Assembly: GCA_031261785.1 (NCBI GenBank)
Contig: JAISIZ010000060.1
Coordinates: forward strand, 1 to 32,860
Reading direction: 5' to 3'
Source: Mediterranea sp. (in: CFB group bacteria)
GTDB lineage: Bacteria; Bacteroidota; Bacteroidia; Bacteroidales; Bacteroidaceae
DNA length: 32,860 bases
The position numbers were made by a program, and so were the translations under genes. The notes beneath the pieces were generated by a model. The model was not told where the DNA came from. It ran no database searches and saw only the letters and a program-made list of their open reading frames with translations. Numbering within the stretch: the first letter of the stretch is position 1; every line of letters begins with the position of its first letter. Below, in pieces: positions 16,335-23,776 of the stretch.

Positions 16335-19300
16335 TTAATACTGATTCATATCGTTCTTCTCCAATCGCTCGAGCCTCTCCTTGATCATTCCTTCGATATC
16401 GTCGGTTTCGTGGTAGTTTTGGTGGAGGCTGAGGAGGTATTGCCGGGCATCCTCGGCTTTACCGGTGGCGGCGTAGACGTCGGACAGGAGGACGAAGCTC
16501 CGTGCCAGCCAGTAGACGTGGGGAGTGCTCTGCTTGATGTAGTCGAGCAGCTCCTTCTCGGCGGCTGCGTACTGCTTGCCGTCGTACAGGGCTTGCGCCA
16601 CCCTGTACTTGGCTTCGGCGCCATAGTAATTGCGGGTATCCTTAGCCAGCAGACGGAAGTCGGCCAGCGCCTCGCTTTGCCTGTTCTGTCGGGTGTAGGC
16701 TTTCGCCCGTCCGTAGAGCGCCTCGTTGCGCAGCTCGGGACTAAGCTTCGCCTCGCCCAACAGGTCGTTGGCGGCAATGATGGTAGTAGCGTCGTCCTTC
16801 AGCAGGAAGGCGGATCGGAGAATGCCCGTCTCGGCCAGCAACCGACGTTCTTCGTTGGAGGCTTTCGTTTTCAGCAGTTGGTAGCTGGCCAGCGCGCCGG
16901 CCATATCTTCCCGGTTGTACAGCACCTCTCCTCTCCACATCAGCGCCTCCTCAGCAAAGGGATTGTCGGGATACTCCAGCAGCGCGGCCGAGTGGAGCAG
17001 CACCTGGTCGTAGTCTTTCCGTGCGTAAGCCATCCGGCAGAGGTAGTAGTGCGCGCCGAGATTGAACGCTCCGTCGGGAAAACGCTTCAGGTAACCGTCG
17101 AAGCTCGCCTGGGCTTCCTCCATACGTCCCCGCATATAGGCTCGTTCGGCAGCGGTGTAGGTAAGCGAATCTTGCTCGTTGGCATCGAAACGCACCTGTC
17201 CGGGTAGGCCGTTGGCCAGGTCGGCGAACTCATCCACGCGGTTGAGGTCGACATAGATGGACTTGAGGTCGCGGAGGGCGAGACGCGCCTCGTCGCTCCC
17301 CGGATATCGTTCGATCACCTGTTTATAAGCGGCGATAGCCCGATCGTTCTCTCCCTTTTGGTAGTAGAGCAATCCCGTCTCGGTCGCCGCCTGCCGGGCC
17401 ACGGGCAGAGTGGGATATTTGCCTTGTATCTCTTGGAAAGCGGCTATGGCGGCAGTGTTGTTGCCCATCAGCACATACGAGCGTCCCTTTTCATAAAGGG
17501 CATTGGCGGCGTATGGCGAGGTAGGGTATTTGCCGATCAGGCGATTCAGCAGCGTCACTTTCCCCGAGTAGTCCTTTTGCAGACCCGACACCAATGCCAG
17601 TTGGTAGAAGGAATAGTCGCCCGAGGCGGTGTCCATCTGCGAAGCTTGGGCGTAGTAAGCCTTGGCGTTCTCGAAGTCGCGCGCATAGAGCGAGCAGTCG
17701 CCCAGACGGTTGTAGGCATCGGCCAGCGCCTCGGGATTCTCCCCTTTCTCCAGCCGGGTGTAGTGCAGGAAGTAATCGCCCGCCTGTGGATAATCTTTGC
17801 GCTGGAAGGCGATATAGCCCAAATTGTAGTGTGCCAGGGCATACATCTCCGTGGAGCGTTCGGTGGTGAGGCGCAGATAGGCGTTATAGTCGTCGGCAGC
17901 CTCTCCCGTCCGCCCCAGTCGGTAGCGGGTCTCTCCTCTCCAATATCGGGCATCGGCCTCTGTCTGCCGGTCGCGCTGTCCCAAGGCGATGGATCTGTCG
18001 AGATATCCCAGCGCCTGCTCGAAGTTGGCGTTAGCGAAGGCTTGCGTGCCCAGGTGAAACAGCACCTGCTGTTTGGCCTCGAGGATTTGCGCGTTGGGGC
18101 GAGTGATACGGTCGATGGACTGCAACGCCGCGTCGTAGCTTCGGGTATTCATATACACTTCCACCAAATAGCCGCTCACCTCCGTGGTATAGGCCGACTG
18201 TGGAAACTCGTTGAGGAACCGCTCGAAGGCATGCACCGATTCGCCGAAAGCGGAGAAATCCGTCTCGTGCAGGCAGAGGACATAGTTGTAGGCCGCCTGC
18301 TCCTTCACCAGGGGGTCGGCGTCGGAAGCTGCCGCCAGTTCGAACGCCAGGCGCGCTTTCTCCTTGTCGGCCAGTTCCAGGCGCGCCAGGCCGATGTGCA
18401 GATAGGCATTCTGCGTGAGGGCATCGTCGCTGGTGGTGACTCTCGCCAAGGTTTCGGCCGCCCGGGAGTAAACTTTCGTTTGGTAGTAAGCCAATCCTTG
18501 CATGTAGAGTGCGTCGCGCCGGGGCGTCCCCGTGGTTTCGCGCAGGTAGCCTTCCAACTCTTTTATCGCTTGGGGATAATTGGCCGAATGGTAATACGCC
18601 TCGCCCAGGATGCGGCGCATCTCGGCGACATGCTCGTCGGCTCTGTACCTCGACAGGTATTCTTTCGCCACGGGCAGCGACTTGTCATACTGCTTCCTGG
18701 CACTGTATATCTCGGCTATATAATAAGGTACGAGCGACCGGTACTTGCGCGAATCCTCCAAGGGCAGGAATCCTCTCAGCGCCTCGTCGTAGCGACGCTG
18801 CGTATAGCGTATGTAGGCGATGTGGTAGCGGCAATCCTCATCGTACCGCGACCCCCGCAGCGTCTCCAGCCAAGCGGCGGCTTCCTTCAGGTTGCCCGTC
18901 TGGAGGTAAGCGATGGCTCGTTGGTAGGTGCGCTCGTCGCGTTCGTCGTCGCCGAGCAGCTCGAGACGGGTTGAATTGAAGAGTGCCAGCGCCTCGTCAT
19001 ACTCTCCGTCGTAGAAGTAGCTGGAGGCCAGCAAGGCATAGATGCGGTTGGCATGCGGCGTGTCGGGATAACGTTCCAGATAGTCGCGGAGCCGTTCCAC
19101 CCGGTGACGGTCGTTCAGTTCGTAGCCTGCGGCCACGAGCATATACTCCGCCTCTTGGCGTAGCGCGGCCTCCGTGCTTGTCCGCACGAACGTCTTCAGC
19201 ACAGGTACGGCGGCGGCGAAATCATTTCGCAGGAAGAGTGCCTTCCCTTCCGTATAGAGGCGGTGGGGCGACGTGATGTCCTCGCCCGTCTGTGCCCTCG

Positions 19301-19358
19301 TTGCCAGCGGAGCGAGGGTGAGGGAGGCGCAGATGAATAAGGTGATTGTCAGTCTCAT
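16335..19358 (-). CDS. Large periplasmic TPR-repeat protein
   Basis: A 1007-aa protein with a signal peptide (residues 1-22, ending ATRAQ) followed almost entirely by tetratricopeptide-like helix pairs. Repeated patterns of the type A..Y......Y..A...F (for example AIAAYKQVIERYPGS and AIAAFQEIQGKYPT) occur at least 15 times. TPR superhelices bind other proteins; similar long secreted TPR proteins in Bacteroidetes are often paired with outer membrane barrels, and here the next gene is one. There is no enzymatic motif. It starts 14 nt after the small secreted protein gene and sits in a run that includes an ECF sigma factor, suggesting envelope-related control. The exact role is unknown. Confidence 0.85.
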   Translation of the reverse strand: MRLTITLFICASLTLAPLATRAQTGEDITSPHRLYTEGKALFLRNDFAAAVPVLKTFVRTSTEAALRQEAEYMLVAAGYELNDRHRVERLRDYLERYPDTPHANRIYALLASSYFYDGEYDEALALFNSTRLELLGDDERDERTYQRAIAYLQTGNLKEAAAWLETLRGSRYDEDCRYHIAYIRYTQRRYDEALRGFLPLEDSRKYRSLVPYYIAEIYSARKQYDKSLPVAKEYLSRYRADEHVAEMRRILGEAYYHSANYPQAIKELEGYLRETTGTPRRDALYMQGLAYYQTKVYSRAAETLARVTTSDDALTQNAYLHIGLARLELADKEKARLAFELAAASDADPLVKEQAAYNYVLCLHETDFSAFGESVHAFERFLNEFPQSAYTTEVSGYLVEVYMNTRSYDAALQSIDRITRPNAQILEAKQQVLFHLGTQAFANANFEQALGYLDRSIALGQRDRQTEADARYWRGETRYRLGRTGEAADDYNAYLRLTTERSTEMYALAHYNLGYIAFQRKDYPQAGDYFLHYTRLEKGENPEALADAYNRLGDCSLYARDFENAKAYYAQASQMDTASGDYSFYQLALVSGLQKDYSGKVTLLNRLIGKYPTSPYAANALYEKGRSYVLMGNNTAAIAAFQEIQGKYPTLPVARQAATETGLLYYQKGENDRAIAAYKQVIERYPGSDEARLALRDLKSIYVDLNRVDEFADLANGLPGQVRFDANEQDSLTYTAAERAYMRGRMEEAQASFDGYLKRFPDGAFNLGAHYYLCRMAYARKDYDQVLLHSAALLEYPDNPFAEEALMWRGEVLYNREDMAGALASYQLLKTKASNEERRLLAETGILRSAFLLKDDATTIIAANDLLGEAKLSPELRNEALYGRAKAYTRQNRQSEALADFRLLAKDTRNYYGAEAKYRVAQALYDGKQYAAAEKELLDYIKQSTPHVYWLARSFVLLSDVYAATGKAEDARQYLLSLHQNYHETDDIEGMIKERLERLEKNDMNQY

Positions 19359-19372
19359 GAATCAGGGTTAGG

Positions 19373-19813
19373 TCACTTCCTCTTGTGCACCCCCTTCAGC
19401 ATCTCTCGATGGAAGCGTAGCTCGGCGCGTTGTATGAGGTAGATCTTGCGTGGCGAGAGCACTTTCTTGAAGCGATCGAGAAACGATTTGTCGAGGCGGT
19501 CGGCGGCGATGCGATTGTCGCACACCCGTTCAATGATCTCCTCATACTGCGCTTGGGTGGTACTTTCGTCTTTTCCCTTTTTCATCAGCTTCCAGGATTC
19601 GTCGTTCAGTTTCTTCTTTTGGTCCTGAAGCTCGAAATAGATGGGGAAGAAGCGCGTAGCCTCTTCGCGGGTCAGCCCGGCCTGCTCGGTAAGGAAGGCT
19701 TGCTGCTTGGTGCGAAACTCCTCTTGCGTGAGGTGTTGGTCGCGTCCTTCCGTCGCCTGGAGGACAGGAAGGAAACAGCTCCATAAGGCAATGATGGCTA
19801 TCAGTTTTCTCAT
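19373..19813 (-). CDS. Small secreted helical protein next to ECF sigma genes
   Basis: A 146-aa protein with a signal peptide (residues 1-20, WSCFLPVLQA). The mature part is highly charged and predicted helical: LTREEATRFFPIYFELQDQKKKL, then LSPRKIYLIQRAELRFHREML near the end. The pattern resembles Spy/CpxP-like or LTxxQ-related periplasmic proteins in overall style, but I do not see an exact family motif. It lies 28 nt after the putative sigma partner and 14 nt before the TPR gene. A periplasmic sensor or chaperone role in the sigma regulon is an inference. Confidence 0.75.
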   Translation of the reverse strand: MRKLIAIIALWSCFLPVLQATEGRDQHLTQEEFRTKQQAFLTEQAGLTREEATRFFPIYFELQDQKKKLNDESWKLMKKGKDESTTQAQYEEIIERVCDNRIAADRLDKSFLDRFKKVLSPRKIYLIQRAELRFHREMLKGVHKRK

Positions 19814-19841
19814 TGTTGATGCGTCAATCTTGGTTAATGTG

Positions 19842-20240
19842 TCACTCGGCGCTCGCGTCGCTCAAGTAGACGTATAGTGAATAATCGTCGAGCATGACGC
19901 GGTCGATCGTCGCGTCGAGCATCTCGTCGGATATGGCCGTGCTGTCCATCGCCATCGTCGTCTCGGTGGCGGTCGACGCGGTGGCCTTGTCGGCAGACAT
20001 CCGGTCGTCGGTGGAAGCCACCCGGACGATGAGTGCCGCCCCCACGAACATGGCCGCCAAGTACAGGAATGGCTTCAGCCTGGTCCAACGGCTTACCTCG
20101 GGTTCTTCTTCGTGGTCGTTCTCCGTCCTTTCGGGCAGATGGCTCATCATCTCGGAAGCGAGACGCTCAAAGTAACCCTCCGGAACCTGGAAAGGATTCT
20201 CCTTCCCCAGTTTCTTCTTTATGTTATCTTCTTCTTTCAT
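19842..20240 (-). CDS. Single-pass membrane protein, probable anti-sigma partner
   Basis: A 132-aa protein. The cytoplasmic N-terminus carries PFQVPEGYFERLASEM (residues 16-31), a motif I associate with proteins encoded beside ECF sigma factors in Bacteroides. One transmembrane helix runs about 57-73 (KPFLYLAAMFVGAALIV). The short C-terminal part has MLDATIDRVMLDDYSLYVYL and lies outside. It is encoded 48 nt after the sigma factor. It lacks the zinc-binding HxxxCxxC motif of ZAS anti-sigma factors, so anti-sigma function is an inference from topology and position. Confidence 0.65.
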   Translation of the reverse strand: MKEEDNIKKKLGKENPFQVPEGYFERLASEMMSHLPERTENDHEEEPEVSRWTRLKPFLYLAAMFVGAALIVRVASTDDRMSADKATASTATETTMAMDSTAISDEMLDATIDRVMLDDYSLYVYLSDASAE

Positions 20241-20288
20241 ACGCTTGTTCCTCCTCTTTTTGGTTAGACAATACCCTATTTAAAAGGT

Positions 20289-20840
20289 TTAATGCTTCTC
20301 TTCGATAAACTTCTCTATTTTCTTCACCGCATGGTGGTACGATGCCTTCAACGCGCCCACCGAGGTGCCGAAGATGTCCGACATCTCTTCGTACTTCATC
20401 TCTTGGTAGTATTTCAGGTTGAACACCATGCGTTGCTTCTCGGGCAGGGTCATGAGGGCCTGCTGCAACAGCAGTTGCGCATGGTCGCCCGAGAAGTAGG
20501 CGTCACTCTCTAACTGGCTCACCATCGTGGCCTCGGCATCGTCGATGGAGAGGGTGGAGGCCGTCCGTTGCTTGCCCAAGAAGCTGAGGCACTCGTTCAG
20601 GGCGATGCGGTAGAGCCAGGTGGAGAGTTTCGCTTCCGCCCTGAAGTACCCGATGTTGGTCCATGCCTTGATAAATGTGTTCTGCAGGATGTCGTTGGCA
20701 TCCTCGTGCGAGAGCACCATCCGCCTGATCTGCCAGTAAAGCTGTTCGCCGTAGCGCCCCACCACCAGCTCGAAGGCTTTTCGCCGGGTGTCCTCCCTTT
20801 GCAGGAGTTCCAGAACTTCCTGTTCGTCGTAAACGGTCAT
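20289..20840 (-). CDS. ECF-type RNA polymerase sigma factor
   Basis: A 183-aa sigma-70 family protein with only regions 2 and 4. Region 2 includes DANDILQNTFIKAW (47-60) and STWLYRIALNECL (73-85). Region 4 includes TLPEKQRMVFNLKYYQEMKYEE (from residue 131) and the recognition helix GTSVGALKASYHHAVKKI (158-175). It should redirect RNA polymerase to a set of envelope-related genes, perhaps including the genes downstream. Its ATG overlaps the RNase Z stop in an ATGA junction, so translation of the two is likely coupled. No extracytoplasmic sensor is visible other than the small membrane protein that follows. Confidence 0.95.
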   Translation of the reverse strand: MTVYDEQEVLELLQREDTRRKAFELVVGRYGEQLYWQIRRMVLSHEDANDILQNTFIKAWTNIGYFRAEAKLSTWLYRIALNECLSFLGKQRTASTLSIDDAEATMVSQLESDAYFSGDHAQLLLQQALMTLPEKQRMVFNLKYYQEMKYEEMSDIFGTSVGALKASYHHAVKKIEKFIEEKH

Positions 20841-21778
20841 AATATCTCGTTATCTGAATATTTGTGGATGCTGATTCCCCTGTTCTCTTCGGCCAGGATG
20901 GTGGCGGGGAAGATGGCCCGGGCCTCGGCCAACGCCTCCCGCTCGTCGTCGTAGCGGGCTGAGAAGTGGCCAATCATCAATTGCTTCACTCCGGCGTCTC
21001 GGGCTATTCGCGCCGCCCCGGCCGCGGTGGTGTGGAAAGTCTCTTTGGCTCTCGCCTCGTCGGCGTTCAGGAAAGTGGCCTCATGAAAAAGCAGGTCCAC
21101 CCCTCGCACCTGTTCCGTCAGGCGAGGCAAGTAGGCGGTGTCGGAACAGTAGGCGTATCGACGCGGCTCGTCGGCCGGACGGGTGAGGCGGGCATGGGGA
21201 ATCTGTTCGCCCTCGGGAGTGGTGAAGCCGCCCCCGTTCTTTATCCGCCCGATCTCGCACACAGGTATCCGGTAAAAGTCGATCATCTCCCTGACGATGT
21301 GGTCGGCCTGTTTCTTCTCTTCGAACAGGAAGCCGCAGCAAGGCACGCGGTGTCTCAGGGGGATGGTAGTGACGCTCACCGAACGGTCGTCGTAGATGAG
21401 CGCTGGTGCCGTGGTGTCGAAAGCGTGGAAGCGCACCTCAAACGGGAGTCCCTTGCAGAAGAACGCCAGCTGGGGCGCCATCAGCTCCTCCAATCCTCGC
21501 GGCGAGTGAATATGCAGGTCGGCCGTGCGTCCCAATAGTCCGAAGGTAGAGATAAGTCCTATCAGCCCGAAGCAATGGTCGCCGTGGAGGTGGGAGATGA
21601 AGACCTGCCCGAGCCGGGAAAACTTCAGCCGCGAGCGCCTCAATTGCATCTGCGCCCCCTCGCCACAATCGACCATGAACAGCTTCTCACGCAGGTTGAC
21701 AACTTGCGAGGTGGCGAAATGACGAGTGGTGGGCAGCGCGGAGCCGCACCCAAGTATGTGTAGTTCGAATTTCTCCAT
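20837..21778 (-). CDS. rnz: Ribonuclease Z (tRNA 3'-processing endonuclease)
   Basis: A 313-aa metallo-beta-lactamase-fold enzyme that removes 3' trailers from tRNA precursors. The zinc site HLHGDH is at residues 63-68, with further ligands likely in YCSDTAYLP and near the C-terminal HFSARY. The N-terminal FELHILGCGSALPT is typical of bacterial RNase Z (elaC/rnz). An ATG 9 nt upstream (21787) is rejected because the -7 promoter element overlaps it; the chosen ATG lies only about 6 nt past the end of the -7 motif, so the mRNA may be nearly leaderless. It is first in an operon with the sigma factor. Confidence 0.95.
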   Translation of the reverse strand: MEKFELHILGCGSALPTTRHFATSQVVNLREKLFMVDCGEGAQMQLRRSRLKFSRLGQVFISHLHGDHCFGLIGLISTFGLLGRTADLHIHSPRGLEELMAPQLAFFCKGLPFEVRFHAFDTTAPALIYDDRSVSVTTIPLRHRVPCCGFLFEEKKQADHIVREMIDFYRIPVCEIGRIKNGGGFTTPEGEQIPHARLTRPADEPRRYAYCSDTAYLPRLTEQVRGVDLLFHEATFLNADEARAKETFHTTAAGAARIARDAGVKQLMIGHFSARYDDEREALAEARAIFPATILAEENRGISIHKYSDNEIL

Positions 21779-21784
21779 GCTTTG

Positions 21785-21816
21785 CAAAGATAGAGGATTT
21801 CGGCATCAATACACAA
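21785..21816 (-). promoter_or_regulatory. Promoter of the RNase Z/sigma operon
   Basis: On the minus strand TTG (21816-21814) is followed after 21 nt by TATCTTTG (21792-21785), a perfect -7 consensus. The last G is only 6 nt before the start codon at 21778, implying a very short or absent leader. Confidence 0.65.
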
Positions 21817-21862
21817 GTAATTAGTAATAATTAGAAATAAAGCCCAATCCATCTCCTGTTCC

Positions 21863-21893
21863 TTTCATGCTTCGCCCAAAAGATGTATCTTTG
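21863..21893 (+). promoter_or_regulatory. Promoter of the AAA-ATPase/PD-(D/E)XK gene
   Basis: TATCTTTG (21886-21893) is a perfect -7 match; a TTTC (21863-21866) lies 19 nt upstream as a weak -33 box. The start codon at 21933 is about 35-40 nt downstream, which is why an earlier ATG at 21867, upstream of the -7 box, is rejected. Confidence 0.6.
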
Positions 21894-21932
21894 CCACGGC
21901 ACGCCCAATATCACCCTTTAAAACGAGCAATT

Positions 21933-23654
21933 ATGAAATCAGTGAAAGGAATACCCTACGGAATGTCGAACTTCGTGGATGTCATCACGCAGGATTGTTA
22001 CTACGTGGACAAGACCAAGTACGTCCCACTGTTGGAGGAGCAGTCGCGCTACCTCATCTTCATCCGTCCCCGCCGTTTCGGGAAGAGCTTGCTACTCAGC
22101 ATGCTGAGATCGTACTACGACATCGGGCAAAAAAAGGAATTCGAGAGTTTGTTCGGAGACCTCTGGATCAGCCAGCATCCCACGCCGAGGCAGGGCACGT
22201 ACCAGGTACTGCATCTCGATTTCTCCCAGATCGGCGGACAAGTGGACGACCTGGAGGAGCGGTTCGATTCTTACTGTGCCGTGCAATTGGACGGTTTCAT
22301 GGATCGCTACCGCGCATATTACGACGAGAATATTCTCCGTCGCTTCTACGGCACGGAAAAAAGTCGCACCAAGCTCGACATCCTCAACGCCGAAGCCCGT
22401 CGACTTCACTATCCACTCTACCTCATCATTGACGAGTACGACAACTTCACCAACGTGGTGCTCAACGAGCGGGGGGAGAACGTCTACCGCGCCATCACGC
22501 ACGCCAGCGGATTCTACCGCGAGGCGTTCAAGAAATACAAGGGCATGTTCGACCGTATCTTCATGATCGGCGTCAGCCCCGTCACGCTCGACGACCTCAG
22601 TAGCGGCTTCAACATCGGCTGGAACATCAGCACCGACCCCCAATTCAACATGCTGCTCGGCTTCTCCGAGGAGGACGTGCGGGCCATGCTCCGCTACTAC
22701 AGCGAGGCGGGCGCGCTGCGGGGCGACGTGGAAGCGATGATCGAGGAGATGAAGCCGTGGTACGACAACTACTGCTTCGCGCCCGAAAGCCTGAACACCG
22801 ACCCCAAGATGTTCAACAGCGACATGGCGCTCTACTACCTACAGAACCGGCTACGACAGGGAACGGCGCCCAAGTCGATGGTCGATCCCAACACCCGCAC
22901 GGACTACAACAAGATGAAGCGTCTCATCCGTCTCGACCGGCTGGATGGCGACCGCAAGGGCGTGATTCGCCGCATCGTGGAGGAAGGACGGATCCTTTCG
23001 AACGTGTTCGATTCCTTCCCCGCCGAGCGGATCACCAAGCCCGACATATTTCCCAGCCTGCTGTTCTACTACGGCATGCTCACCATCGTGGGCACGCGGG
23101 GCGACCGCCTGATACTGGGCATCCCCAACAACAACGTGCGCAAGCAGTACTACGAATACCTGCTGGAGGAATACCGGGCGCAGGATGACACCAGCCTCAG
23201 CCACTTGAAGGACCTCTACGACCAGATGGCCTTCGACGGTGAGTGGCGACCCGCCATGGACTTCGTCGCCCGTACCTACAAAGACAACTCCTCCGTGCGC
23301 AGCGGCATCGAGGGCGAGCGCAACATACAGGGCTTCTTCACCGCCTACCTCAGCGTCACCGCCTATTACCTGCTCGCCCCCGAGCTGGAGCTGGACCACG
23401 GCTTCTGCGACATGTTCCTCATGCCCGACCGCGGACGCTATCCCGAGGTGGCGCACAGCTACATACTCGAGCTGAAGTACCTGCCGCGCGACCGCCCCGA
23501 GGCGGAAGCTACCCGGCAATGGGACGATGCCGTGGCGCAGATACACCGCTACGCCGAGGCTCCCCGCGTGCGCCAGCTCTGCCAGGGCACGACGCTGCAC
23601 CTCGTAGTGATGCAGTTCCGCGGATGGGAGCTGGAGCGAATGGAGGAAGTTTGA
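21933..23654 (+). CDS. AAA-ATPase-like protein with C-terminal PD-(D/E)XK nuclease-like domain
   Basis: A 573-aa protein of the AAA-ATPase-like/DUF1703 type that is often multicopy in Bacteroidales. The N-terminus MKSVKGIPYGMSNF and the nucleotide-binding loop FIRPRRFGKSLLLSML (Lys51) are family hallmarks. Walker B is LIIDEYDNF (165-172), and SPVTLDDLSSGFNI follows near 215. The C-terminal part contains D493 and an ELK triad (E513, K515) typical of a PD-(D/E)XK core. The function is unproven; proposed roles include DNA-related or defence functions. It is monocistronic, has its own promoter and a perfect terminator, and sits between two minus-strand operons like a self-contained insert. Confidence 0.9.
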   Translation: MKSVKGIPYGMSNFVDVITQDCYYVDKTKYVPLLEEQSRYLIFIRPRRFGKSLLLSMLRSYYDIGQKKEFESLFGDLWISQHPTPRQGTYQVLHLDFSQIGGQVDDLEERFDSYCAVQLDGFMDRYRAYYDENILRRFYGTEKSRTKLDILNAEARRLHYPLYLIIDEYDNFTNVVLNERGENVYRAITHASGFYREAFKKYKGMFDRIFMIGVSPVTLDDLSSGFNIGWNISTDPQFNMLLGFSEEDVRAMLRYYSEAGALRGDVEAMIEEMKPWYDNYCFAPESLNTDPKMFNSDMALYYLQNRLRQGTAPKSMVDPNTRTDYNKMKRLIRLDRLDGDRKGVIRRIVEEGRILSNVFDSFPAERITKPDIFPSLLFYYGMLTIVGTRGDRLILGIPNNNVRKQYYEYLLEEYRAQDDTSLSHLKDLYDQMAFDGEWRPAMDFVARTYKDNSSVRSGIEGERNIQGFFTAYLSVTAYYLLAPELELDHGFCDMFLMPDRGRYPEVAHSYILELKYLPRDRPEAEATRQWDDAVAQIHRYAEAPRVRQLCQGTTLHLVVMQFRGWELERMEEV

Positions 23655-23679
23655 GACGACATCCCAATCCACTATACAG

Positions 23680-23722
23680 AAACAAAAACAGCAAGGGAAG
23701 ACTTCCCTTGCTGTTTTTGTTT
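23680..23722. terminator. Perfect 21-bp hairpin, bidirectional terminator
   Basis: A perfect inverted repeat with 21-bp arms and a single central base (23701), A-rich at its left end and T-rich at its right end, so it carries a U-run in either direction. It lies between two convergent genes (stops at 23654 and 23777) and should terminate both transcripts. Confidence 0.9.
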
Positions 23723-23776
23723 GTATGCACGAAGAATTCGTGCGAATTCATGCCGGAGACGTGGCAGGCCGCATCT

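Noticed and set aside
17358..18974. 538-aa plus-strand frame opposite the TPR gene
   Set aside because: Shadow of the repeated TPR coding sequence on the other strand.
21779..21787. Upstream ATG for RNase Z (three extra residues)
   Set aside because: It overlaps the -7 promoter element, and the protein start typical of the family is the next ATG.
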